A stretch of 56,053 nt of DNA, from contig NZ_BNBT01000045.1 of the NCBI RefSeq assembly GCF_014656095.1, positions 1 to 56,053 on the forward strand, in the 5' to 3' direction. Positions 26,153 to 33,639 of this stretch are shown here, piece by piece. Source of the DNA: Streptomyces longispororuber. GTDB taxonomy: Bacteria > Actinomycetota > Actinomycetes > Streptomycetales > Streptomycetaceae. The notes below the pieces were generated by a model, which saw only the letters and a list, made by a program, of their open reading frames with translations, had not been told where the DNA came from and made no database searches. Both the position numbers and the translations under genes were made by a program. The first letter of the stretch is position 1, and each line of letters begins with the position of its first letter.

Positions 26153-27283
26153 ATGGGGACAGGACTTCGAAGCGCGCGCACGGCGCGAAGCTGGTCTCAG
26201 GAGCGTCTGGTTCGCGAGATCGAGCAGTACGCCCGACGACATGTCGCTGACGTCGCGTCGACCGCGAGCTTGCGCGTGTACGTATCCGAGTGGGAGAACG
26301 GCAAGCGCGCCATCTCGGATCGCTACGCGACGATCCTGCGGCAACTTCTGGGAGTTACGGACGATGAGCTGCGGGGCGGTGAAGGCACGGATGGCCGCGC
26401 GTTGGCGGACGGTTACGACGAGTTGCTGAGCAGGATTGATTCAGCCAGCAGCGTCAGCGCGACCATGGTGCAGGCGTTCAACGACCAGACAGAGCTGTTC
26501 CGCGTCATGGATCGCCAGGTGGGCGCCTCCAGTCTCGTGGACCAGATGGCAGGCCACCTGTCGGCCCTTGAAGACGCGCTGAGCTTCACAGTGCTCCCCA
26601 CCGCGCGTCGACCGGTGGCACTCGCGCTCGCAGGAGCGTCGACCCTGGCAGCGTGGCAAGCAATCAATTCAGGGGCCATTCAACGGGCTTGGAGGCACTA
26701 CGAACTCGCGAAGAAGGCGGCGCACGATGCCGAAGCCCCTATGTACCTCGCCCACGCGACGGCAGAGCAGGCGTATGTCCTGTGCGAAGCGGGCCGCCCG
26801 ACTCTTGGTGTCGATCTCGTGCGCGATGCCCAACGCACTCTGGGCCGATCCGGATCTCCTCGCCTCCGCGCTTGGCTCTACGCGGCGGAGGCAGAATTGT
26901 GCGTGCACGCGGCTATGCCGGACGACTGCCGGCACGCGCTTGACGCTGCCGCAAGGACCATTCCGCCGGGTTCTGAGGACAGAGATCCCGACATGCTGAG
27001 CATCTTCCTCAACGAAGCCCACCTCGCGCGTTGGCGCGGCAACGTCCTTGCCCTTCTCGGAGACAGCGAAGCAGTGACGAGCCTGTACGGCGCCCTTGAG
27101 GTCATGGACCCGACCTTCGTCCGGGCACAAGCTGGTCTCCACGCCGACCTCGCACAGGCGCATCTCGCGCGAGCGGAGTACGAGGACGCCGATACCCACC
27201 TACGCCAGGCTCGCCTGCTGGCCAGCCGTACCGGCTCCGTGCGGCAACGACGCCGTGTCGACCTGCTCAGTTCGCGGCTGTAA
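26153..27283 (+). CDS. XRE-type regulator with C-terminal helical repeats
   Basis: 376 residues. The N-terminal HTH (GLRSARTARSWSQERLVREIEQYAR, then SLRVYVSEWENGKRAISDRYATILRQLLGV) is followed by ~270 residues of Ala-rich helical, TPR-like sequence (HYELAKKAAHDAEAPMYLAHATAEQAYVL). I chose the ATG at 26153 over an in-frame TTG at 26087, since the extra residues look noncoding. It is divergent from the leftward operon and may be its activator. The 3' end overlaps the GntR-Nudix gene tail to tail by 17 bp. Peptide or small-molecule sensing by the TPR part is inference. Confidence 0.85.
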   Translation: MGTGLRSARTARSWSQERLVREIEQYARRHVADVASTASLRVYVSEWENGKRAISDRYATILRQLLGVTDDELRGGEGTDGRALADGYDELLSRIDSASSVSATMVQAFNDQTELFRVMDRQVGASSLVDQMAGHLSALEDALSFTVLPTARRPVALALAGASTLAAWQAINSGAIQRAWRHYELAKKAAHDAEAPMYLAHATAEQAYVLCEAGRPTLGVDLVRDAQRTLGRSGSPRLRAWLYAAEAELCVHAAMPDDCRHALDAAARTIPPGSEDRDPDMLSIFLNEAHLARWRGNVLALLGDSEAVTSLYGALEVMDPTFVRAQAGLHADLAQAHLARAEYEDADTHLRQARLLASRTGSVRQRRRVDLLSSRL

Positions 27284-28073
27284 TTCCCTGCCGGCCGCGG
27301 CTCGCCAAAATGTGGAGCAGGGCGACCAGGGTGCCCGAGCCCATCAGCTCCCCACGAGCCATCAGCCCTGGAACGTCAGCCAGTGGCACCCATTCGATGT
27401 GACCGGCCTCTTCAAGGTCGGTCGGCTCTCCCACCCGCTCGGCACCACGGCCCACGAAAATTTCATGCGGTGAATCGACCATGCCCACCATGGGCTGATA
27501 AGTGACGACGTGATCCAGCTTCTCCGGACGCCACCCAGTCTCTTCTACGACTTCCCTCAGCGCGGTGTCCGCCGGGTCCTCTCCCTCATCCACGATGCCG
27601 CCGGGGAGCTCCCAGCCCCATTGCTGCGGGACGAAGCGGTACCGCCACATCATGAGCACGCGGTCCTGGTCGTCGAGGACCGCGGAGATAGCGACGTGGT
27701 GAAGTTTCACCACGTGGTGCTCGAAGCGCTTCATGCCGGGCGGTTCAACATCCCAAAGCTGGAGCTTGACCCACCGGTTGTCGTAGAGATCACGCTCACC
27801 GTGGACGCGCCACGGCTCCAGCCCCTCCGGCGCCTGGACGCTCACCGCGCCAGGAACCCGGTACGAACTCCTGCCTCGAACTTCCAGCGCGCCTTCCGCC
27901 ACGAGACGCGCCAACACCTGCCGAAGGGCCGTGCGACCGATGCCCAGTTCCTCCACGAGCGTCCGCTCCGAAGGCATCTTGTCGCCGGGGGCGTACTCAC
28001 CCGCAGCGAGTCGCTCGCGGAGTGTCTCGTAGACCTTGGTCGTCTTCGGCCCCATCCGCGGCACACTCTCCAT
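27267..28073 (-). CDS. GntR regulator fused to Nudix hydrolase (KorSA-Pif-like)
   Basis: 268 residues. The N-terminal GntR winged helix (TKVYETLRERLAAGEYAPGDKMPSERTLVEELGIGRTALRQVLARL) is followed by ~25 linker residues and a Nudix domain with an intact box: GIVDEGEDPADTALREVVEETGW (G-x5-E-x7-REVVEETGW). In pSAM2 the GntR repressor KorSA and the Nudix immunity protein Pif are separate; here they appear joined. The start is uncertain: ATG 28073, GTG 28064 (GGAGG 10 nt away) or ATG 28055. The open frame continues upstream through the CRISPR repeats, which is not coding. Confidence 0.85.
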   Translation of the reverse strand: MESVPRMGPKTTKVYETLRERLAAGEYAPGDKMPSERTLVEELGIGRTALRQVLARLVAEGALEVRGRSSYRVPGAVSVQAPEGLEPWRVHGERDLYDNRWVKLQLWDVEPPGMKRFEHHVVKLHHVAISAVLDDQDRVLMMWRYRFVPQQWGWELPGGIVDEGEDPADTALREVVEETGWRPEKLDHVVTYQPMVGMVDSPHEIFVGRGAERVGEPTDLEEAGHIEWVPLADVPGLMARGELMGSGTLVALLHILASRGRQGITAAN

Positions 28074-28092
28074 TCCTCCGCCAGTACCTGCC

Positions 28093-28241
28093 GGATCACC
28101 CCCGCACGCGCGGGGACCACCCTTCCGCGCTCGAAATAGCAGCGTACTTCGAGAACCACCCCCGCACGTGCGGGGACCACGGCGAAGTCGGTCATTGCGC
28201 GCCTCCGGCTTCGGGACCACTCCCGCGCGTGCGGGGACCAC
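28093..28241 (-). CRISPR. Type I-E-like mini-array: three 28-bp repeats, two spacers
   Basis: Repeats lie at 28093-28120, 28153-28180 and 28214-28241, with spacers of 32 bp (28121-28152) and 33 bp (28181-28213). Each repeat begins GG/GA-A/T-CCAC and ends GCGGGGACCAC, with CCCCGC/GCGGGG arms around a variable CACG or GCGT core; the copies differ at two to four positions. Repeat polarity matches streptomycete type I-E, so the array is read leftwards, with the leader at 28242 onwards. No cas genes are in the window. Confidence 0.82.
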
Positions 28242-28690
28242 AGGAACTGACCGGGCACGTTAGCCGAGTCGACCCTGGTTTTTACTTACTTTCAGGAAAA
28301 CGGACATTCCTGCCTTTCGGCATCGACATCGCGCGCCATAGAGCTTCAGCCCTAGCCCGGCGGGAGCCAAACGGGGAGCCAACCCCGAGCGTCTCATGGT
28401 GGACGCTCGCGGACTGTCGCGAACGAACTTGGCCCACGCTGGCAGCCGATTCTGGAACCTTCGAGGAGCCGTTCCAGAGATCGGATCACCAATCCGATAA
28501 CCGGAGTGGTATCGGACGACGGTTCGCGCACGTCTGGTGGAGTGGTGCGGCCAACACCCCATCCCGCCACAGCCGTCCAGGATCACTCTGGCGAACAGAG
28601 CGCGAGACGCTCACGTGCCACCCGGCACAACCACTCACAGGGCCGTGCACTCCACCGCTGCGCACCGGAACGATGCACTCCGGGGAATGC
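28242..28690. other. Conserved noncoding block, CRISPR leader plus structured region (copy A)
   Basis: No conserved coding frame. The first ~80 bp next to the repeat contain an AT-rich GTTTTTACTTACTTTC stretch as expected of a leader. Hairpins: CGAGCGTC/GACGCTCG (28386-28409), ATCGGAT/ATCCGAT (28480-28498), CCGATA/TATCGG (28494-28515) and GAGCG/CGCTC (28598-28612). The whole block recurs at 30151-30606 with roughly 85% identity by eye. Confidence 0.7.
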
Positions 28691-28773
28691 TCGGTGACCG
28701 TGCCCGCAGGGTGTACTTCACACAGCACTCCGCCGCAGGTCAGGGCCTTGCGCACCTGCAACAAGGTCGGTCT

Positions 28774-28838
28774 CTTCTAAGCACTTGGCCGCAGGTTCGA
28801 GTCCTGCCGGGGGCGCACTTCACCGGCCTTCCTTCGGG
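28774..28838 (+). repeat. attR: second copy of the 65-bp att repeat
   Basis: Identical to 12439-12503. It is preceded by different sequence up to 28773, so only the 3' tRNA half is present and no second functional tRNA exists here. It is followed by a copy of the tRNA terminator (28825-28849), with one stem change that forms a wobble pair. Confidence 0.95.
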
Positions 28839-28899
28839 GAGGCCTTTTTGCTGGTCATGGGCGGCCTGCCCGAGCGCGGCGGGGCGCCGGGCCGTCCCG

Positions 28900-28935
<36 letters not shown>

Positions 28936-29021
28936 CGGGTGGGTGCGGCGCTGTCCGGCCGACACAGGGTTCCTGCGGGTGGCTGCGGTGAATACGCGGA
29001 GGAGTCCGCTCGGGGATCGGT

Positions 29022-29300
29022 CCTCGTCGGGCAGGCGGGCAGGCGGGCAGGCGGGCAGCTCAGGGAGATCCACCTGAGCGTCCATCCGGCGCTTGAGGTC
29101 CGGTGGCTGCCTCTTGATGCATCCGGTTGATGCATCCGGCGTAGAAGGCCGGCAGGACCGGGACGCTGTTGCCTGCCCGGTACGCGGCCTGCGCGGGCCC
29201 GGAATGCCACTGTTGAGCCACTTCGTGAGGCGAGTGTGCCGGATGTCATAGATCCACCTCTCCATTGAGGACGCGTACTCACGCTCCGTCAGCTCCGCCT
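29022..29300 (-). pseudogene. Integrase C-terminal remnant
   Basis: Read leftwards it matches the last ~80 residues of the intact AICE integrase: MERWIYDIRHTRLTKWLNSGIP, a frame change, then DLKRRMDAQVDLPELP. The catalytic Tyr region is frame-disrupted. A tandem octamer CGGGCAGG (three full copies plus one partial, 29028-29058) has destroyed the normal stop. The upstream 380 codons are absent, so it cannot be functional. Confidence 0.85.
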
Positions 29301-29641
29301 CGATGTGCTGCCGAGCGATCTCCTGACCGGCGCGAGGGGTGCCGCCCGCGCGGAGGACCGCGCGACGACGAAGACCTTCCTACGCGAGGCGGAAGCGGCG
29401 GCAGCGGGGCTCGGCTCCGACCCCAACCACCTCTGGACCGCCTTGGGCCCGAGCGACGTCGCCCTCCACAAGGAGGCCACGGCTGAGGAATTCGGCGACT
29501 TCCATATCGCTTCCGACTTCCAGATCGCTTCCGACCTCGGACCGCAGATCGATACGAGGGGCCTCCCCGTGGAGCGCCGGGTACGCCACGACCTCGACGT
29601 AGCGCGCGCACTCACCGCCAGGAACCGCGCCGAGTTCGTCC

Positions 29642-30115
29642 TTGGCTTGGTCCGTGGCACGCGCGGACGTGGCCGCGGGCGCGCTGCTCTTCGACGAGCA
29701 GGGCCGCGTCATGCTCCTGGAGCCGACGTACAAGGACTACCGGGATATCCCCGGCGGGTACGTCGACGCCGGCGAGTCCCCGCTACAGGCGTGCGTGCGG
29801 GAGACCGCGAGGAGCTGGGGATCACGCCCGGAATCGGCCGCCTGCTTGCCGTCGACTGGGCCCCGAGCCCTGCTGAAGGCGACGGGTGCTGTTCCTCTTC
29901 GACGGTGGCCCTCTGCCCGCACAGCTTCAGGAGCAGATCCGGTTGCAGCGCTCCGAAATCAAGGCGTACGCCTTTCACAACCTCGCCGACATCGCCTCCC
30001 TGACGACCCTGACGATCCCGCGCCTCACACGCCGGGTCCGGGCAGCCGTGGGTGCTCGGGCCGACGGACAGGTGGCCTACCTGGGGCACGGTCAGCGGCC
30101 GGAGCACCGCCCGGG
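29642..30115 (+). pseudogene. Frameshifted Nudix hydrolase
   Basis: Three frames join to give one Nudix protein: VAAGALLFDEQGRVMLLEPTYKDYRDIPGGYVDAGESPLQACVRE, then REELGITPGIGRLLAVDWAPSP, then VLFLFDGGPLPAQLQEQIRLQ and IPRLTRRVRAAVGARADG. Two single-base losses (near 29805 and 29890) break it. The order fits the common streptomycete Nudix family, distinct from the GntR-Nudix fusion. The C-terminus runs into the half CRISPR repeat. Confidence 0.8.
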
Positions 30116-30130
30116 CTTAACTCCGAGCGC

Positions 30131-30606
30131 CCCGCTCGTGCGGGGACCACAGGAACTGACCAGGCACGTTAGCCGAGTCGGTCCTGGTTTTTACTCACTT
30201 TCAGGGAAGCGGACATTTCCGCCTTTCCGCATCGATACCGCGCGCCGTAGGGCTTCAGTCGCAGCACCCCGGCGGGAGCCAAACGCGGAGCCAACCCGAG
30301 CGTCTCGCGGCGGACGCTCGCGGGCCGTCGCGAACGAACCGGGCCCATAACTTGCAGCCGATCGCGGAGCCTTCGAGGAACGTTCCAGACGTGGGGTCAC
30401 CTACCCGATATCCGGATCGGCGGTATCAGGGCGCCGGTTCGCGCACGTCATGGTGGAGTGGTGCAGCCCACGTCCCGTCCCGCCACAGCCGCCCAAGATC
30501 ACTCTGGCGAACAGGGTGCGAGACGCTCACGCGCCACCACCCGGCACAACCACTCACAGAGCCGTGCACTCTCCCGCTGCACACGGAACAGTGCTCTCCG
30601 GGAGGC
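30131..30606. other. Half CRISPR repeat and conserved noncoding block (copy B)
   Basis: Bases 30131-30150 match the leader-proximal 20 bases of the AICE repeat with one change; the outer 8 bases are lost. From 30151 the block follows 28242-28690 for ~450 bp. The hairpins are kept: CGAGCGTC/GACGCTCG at 30297-30320 with a changed 8-nt loop, GGGT/ACCC at 30394-30406 (A-T pair changed to G-C) and GGGTG/CGCTC at 30514-30528 (two wobble changes). Confidence 0.72.
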
Positions 30607-30933
30607 ATCATCCCAGGGGTTGGCGGCGAAGAGATGCTCTCCCCGTTCGCCCCTCCCGCCGCGGAACGTAGACCGGGGACTCGGGCCTTGGCGACGAGCA
30701 GCGGCTGCCGCGACGAACCCCGTCAACGACGGGCACCCCAGCCCCGGCCATGATTGTGGTGGGCCCGGACTCGAGGGCCCGGCCGATGTGGCCGTAGGGC
30801 TGGGTGCTCACCGCGGTCGGCTGCTCGGCCCCGGTCGGGCGACGCCTCTTTCCGCTGGCCGCCGTGATCGTGACCGGGCTCGCCACGAACCATCCGAAAC
30901 GGCCCCCTACCGTCCCGCCGCAGCGCGGCAGAC

Positions 30934-31430
30934 TTGTCCGGCGCGGGCACGCCGTCCGCCTCGGCCGCGGAGGCCGGGGCCGCGGCCGAGATGTGCGCCG
31001 TGGGGCTGGCCGGAGCGGCGGCGTGGATGATCCCGCGAGCGGCCGTGCAGCCCTCGATGGCGGCCCTCGGACTGGCGATCGTCGTCGTGCGTGGCTGCGC
31101 GGCCTTCTGGCGCCTTACGGCACGTCGAGCGGCTGGCCGGACGGACACGACGCTGCCCTACGGGCCCAAGAGGACCTGCGCGTACTGTCTTCACGGTGCT
31201 GGTGCGCGGGCGGGAACCGGTGCGGGACAGTGCCGTTCTGACGCGCATGGTGTCCGACGTGGACGGCGTCCAGGACCTGCTGCTGCGCTGTCTGCTGCCC
31301 GCGGCGGGAGCCGTGACGGCCGGAGCCGCCGCGCTGGGGTTCGTCGCGGTCGCCGCCCCGGGGGCCGGAGCGGTGCCGGCCGGTGGCCTGGCCGCCCCGG
31401 GCATCGTCCTGCCGACGGCGGGCACGCCCC
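30934..31430 (+). pseudogene. CydC/CydD-type ABC exporter fragment
   Basis: Transmembrane-domain segments of a thiol reductant ABC exporter are spread over three frames: CAVGLAGAAAWMIPRAAVQPS (frame 1), GHDAALRAQEDLRV (frame 3) and VLTRMVSDVDGVQDLLLRCLLPAA (frame 2). They follow the CydCD order (AWLISRAA, HDxALRxxxDLRV, RMVxDVDxxQD). No ATPase domain follows; the sequence decays into GC-rich DNA. A normal subunit exceeds 500 residues. I see no intact gene in 30620-31790. Confidence 0.72.
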
Positions 31431-31690
31431 GGCACGCAGGGCCGGAGGCGGGGTTCGGGCGAGCTGCGGTGGGGGCCGGGGCGCTGCCCGGCCAGTGGCG
31501 GGGGGCCGGGGGCGCCGCCCGGGTGGAGCGGCGCCGCCCTGGGGCCCGGGCCGGGGTGGGTTCCGGCGCCGGGCCGGAGAGCCGGGGTTCCGGCGCCGGA
31601 GTCAGGTGGCCGGCGCCGGAAGCTGAGCGTTCCGTGGCCGGGGCGGGGAGCCCGACGGCGCCCGGCCCGGGGTGCGGGCCGGTGTGCCGT

Positions 31691-31748
31691 GCGCGGGAGG
31701 CCCGCCGCGTCCGGAGGGTGCGCGGGAGGCCTGCCGCGTCCGGAGGGT
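31691..31748 (+). repeat. 29-bp tandem duplication
   Basis: Two adjacent 29-bp copies (31691-31719 and 31720-31748, one mismatch) lie in GC-rich noncoding DNA downstream of the SDR gene. Probably replication slippage. Confidence 0.8.
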
Positions 31749-31792
31749 GCGTGGCACGCCGGTGCTCCCCCGCCGGGTACGTGGCCCGCGGC

Positions 31793-32728
31793 TCAGGCGA
31801 CCGCAGGGAACGTGAACCGCACCGCCGTGAGCTCCTCGGACAGCTCCCACAGGCGGCGGCCCGTCCCGGGGTCCATGGCGGCTGGGGCCAGCTTGACCTG
31901 CTTGGGTGTGCCGCGCAGCTCGGCCATGCCGTCGGGGCCGATGAACTGCCCACCCGCCACGTCCGGCGAGGTCGCCGCGTAGAGCTGGTTGAGCGCGCCC
32001 TGGTCGGGACGCTGGGCGAGCGGCGAGAGCAGGCGGCCGAAGAGGAACTTCACCATGCCGACGGGGCCGTTGGTCTGGAGGTTGGTGGAGGTGTACCCGG
32101 GGTGGGCGAGCACGCTGCGCACCGGGCTGCCGGCCTCGCCGAGGCGGCGGTGCAGCTCCCAGCCGAAGACGGCGTTGGCGAGCTTCGACTGGTTGTAGTA
32201 GCCCATCGGCGAGTACGTGCGCTCGCCGGAGAGGTCGTCGAAGAAGATGCGGCCCTGGCGGTGGTTGGTCGAACTGACCGTGACCACGCGGGGGTCGGTG
32301 CCGGCCGCGAGCAGGTCGAGCACCAGGCCGGTGAGGGCGAAGTGCCCGAGGTGGTTGGCGGCGAACTGCACCTCGTGGCCCTGGGCGCTGAGCGTGCGCG
32401 GCGGCGCCATCACCCCGGCGTTGTTGATCAGCACGTCCAGGCGGGGGTGGTCGGCGCGCAGAGCGGTGGCGAACGCCCGGACCGAGTCCAGGTCGGCCAG
32501 GTCGAGGCGGCGCACCTCCAGGCGGGCGTCCGGCTGTCCGGCGGTGATCTCCGCGGCCGCACGGCGGCCCTTGGCCTCGTCCCGTACGGCGAGGATCACG
32601 TGCGCGCCCTTGCGGGCGAGCGCCCGGGTGGTCGCCAGGCCGAGCCCGCTGTTGGCCCCGGTGACGAGGAAGACGCGCTCGCTCTGGTCGGGAATCCGGT
32701 CGGCGCTCCAGCGCTGGTGACTGTTCAT
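31793..32728 (-). CDS. Short-chain dehydrogenase/reductase (SDR)
   Basis: 311 residues from the ATG at 32728. Cofactor motif TGANSGLGLATTRALA, then LDLADLDSVRAF, NNAGVMAPP and the catalytic YYNQSKLAN (Tyr-x3-Lys). It resembles the retinol dehydrogenase/protochlorophyllide reductase-like branch. Divergent to a TetR gene, which probably represses it. No ribosome site precedes the ATG; promoter spacing suggests a leaderless transcript. An ATG at 32749 is also in frame. Confidence 0.9.
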   Translation of the reverse strand: MNSHQRWSADRIPDQSERVFLVTGANSGLGLATTRALARKGAHVILAVRDEAKGRRAAAEITAGQPDARLEVRRLDLADLDSVRAFATALRADHPRLDVLINNAGVMAPPRTLSAQGHEVQFAANHLGHFALTGLVLDLLAAGTDPRVVTVSSTNHRQGRIFFDDLSGERTYSPMGYYNQSKLANAVFGWELHRRLGEAGSPVRSVLAHPGYTSTNLQTNGPVGMVKFLFGRLLSPLAQRPDQGALNQLYAATSPDVAGGQFIGPDGMAELRGTPKQVKLAPAAMDPGTGRRLWELSEELTAVRFTFPAVA

Positions 32729-32734
32729 GTGACA

Positions 32735-32763
32735 CAGAATGCTGTCCATGGCACTCGGTGTCA
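32735..32763 (-). promoter_or_regulatory. Putative promoter of the SDR gene
   Basis: On the minus strand TTGACA (32763-32758) and CATTCT (32740-32735) are 17 bp apart, which places the start site at or next to the ATG at 32728. It lies between the divergent SDR and tetR genes. Confidence 0.55.
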
Positions 32764-32808
32764 AGACGCGCCTGCGTGCCAGGCGTGGCATGGCAGATAC
32801 GATGAGGG

Positions 32809-33432
32809 GTGACCACTCGCCCTGATCTGAGCCTCGCCCAGCGCAAACGCCAGCTCGTCGCGGACGAGCTGACGCGGGCCGCCCTCGACCTGCTGGCCCG
32901 CAAGGGCTTCGACGCCGTGACGGTCGACGAGATCGTCGCCACGGCCGGGGTGTCCAAGCGGACGTTCTTCCGGTACTTCGCATCCAAGGAGGACGTGGTC
33001 GTCCAGTTCCTCGCGGACATGGGCGCCGACATGCGCCGGGAGCTCGCCTCCCGCCCGGCCGGGGAGCCGCCGTCGGTCGCGCTGCGGCACACGGTCTGGG
33101 TCTCCGTCGACGCCTGCGCGAACAACGCCGACCGGACGCTGCGCGTGGTGCGGCTGATCCTCGGGACGCCCGCCCTGCTGGCCCGCTTCCTGGAGCGCCA
33201 GGCCCAGTGGCGCGGCGAGCTCGCGGAGGAGCTGGCCGCCCGCCTGGGCCTCGACCCGGCGGCCGACCTGTATCCGCGGCTGGCCGCGGGGGTCTCCCTG
33301 ACCGCCTTCGACACCGTGCTCCAGCGGTGGAGCGACAGCGAGGGCGCCGAGGACCCCGCCGCGCTCACGGACCGGGCCTTCGCCCTCCTCGCCCCCGTGC
33401 TCGACGCGCCGCAGCGGGAGCAGCGGGGCTGA
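32809..33432 (+). CDS. TetR-family transcriptional regulator
   Basis: 207 residues. The HTH is ELTRAALDLLARKGFDAVTVDEIVATAGVSKRTFFRYFASKEDVV, followed by a ~150-residue helical ligand domain (TetR_C type, RLILGTPALLARFLERQAQWRGELAEELA). Starts at GTG 32809; only a weak GAGGG precedes it. It faces the SDR gene across 80 bp, so it probably controls that gene and itself. Confidence 0.9.
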   Translation: MTTRPDLSLAQRKRQLVADELTRAALDLLARKGFDAVTVDEIVATAGVSKRTFFRYFASKEDVVVQFLADMGADMRRELASRPAGEPPSVALRHTVWVSVDACANNADRTLRVVRLILGTPALLARFLERQAQWRGELAEELAARLGLDPAADLYPRLAAGVSLTAFDTVLQRWSDSEGAEDPAALTDRAFALLAPVLDAPQREQRG

Positions 33433-33483
33433 GCCGCTCCGCCCGGCCCCGCATGAGCCACTTCGCCCCGCCCCGCACGCGCG

Positions 33484-33633
33484 GAGCACGGCCCGTACCA
33501 CGCCAAGCTCCTCAGGCTGTTCGACGACTTCACGCCGGACGAGATCGCGGTGATCGCCGCCTGGGCCGCGCGGGCGAGCGAGGTCGCGCGCACGTACCTG
33601 GACGAGTCCCGCGCGGAGCCCCCGGCGCGCTGA
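33484..33633 (+). pseudogene. 3' remnant of a regulator-like gene (MarR-like tail)
   Basis: An open frame without a start encodes YHAKLLRLFDDFTPDEIAVIAAWAARASEVARTYLDES to a TGA, like the C-terminal helices of a MarR-family protein. Nothing upstream encodes the HTH. It may be a deletion product between tetR and the ligase gene. Confidence 0.45.
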
Positions 33634-33639
33634 GGGGCG

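Larger units (their letters stand above)
12439..28838. mobile_element. AICE (integrative and conjugative element), RepPP type, in tRNA-Arg
   Basis: A 16,335-bp unit lies between 65-bp att repeats. It has the full AICE set: tyrosine integrase and Xis beside attL, prim-pol plus DUF3631 replication genes, a single FtsK/TraB-type translocase (double-stranded DNA transfer), Spd-like membrane proteins, and GntR/XRE regulators with a Nudix domain near attR. Codon use is streptomycete. No restriction, resistance or metabolite genes are seen as cargo. The only odd cargo is the mini CRISPR array and the conserved block at 28093-28690. Confidence 0.93.

Noticed and set aside
28121..28213. Self-targeting by the two spacers within this window
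   Set aside because: I found no matching protospacer by eye in the window; a proper search is needed, so no claim is made.
28074..28241. Upstream extension of the GntR-Nudix open frame through the CRISPR repeats
   Set aside because: The extension translates repeats and spacers (ARAGV-type repeats) and has no family similarity; internal starts fit the GntR domain.
31091..32812. Long plus-strand frame opposite the SDR gene
   Set aside because: Only its first ~100 codons resemble CydCD; the rest is antisense to an intact SDR gene.
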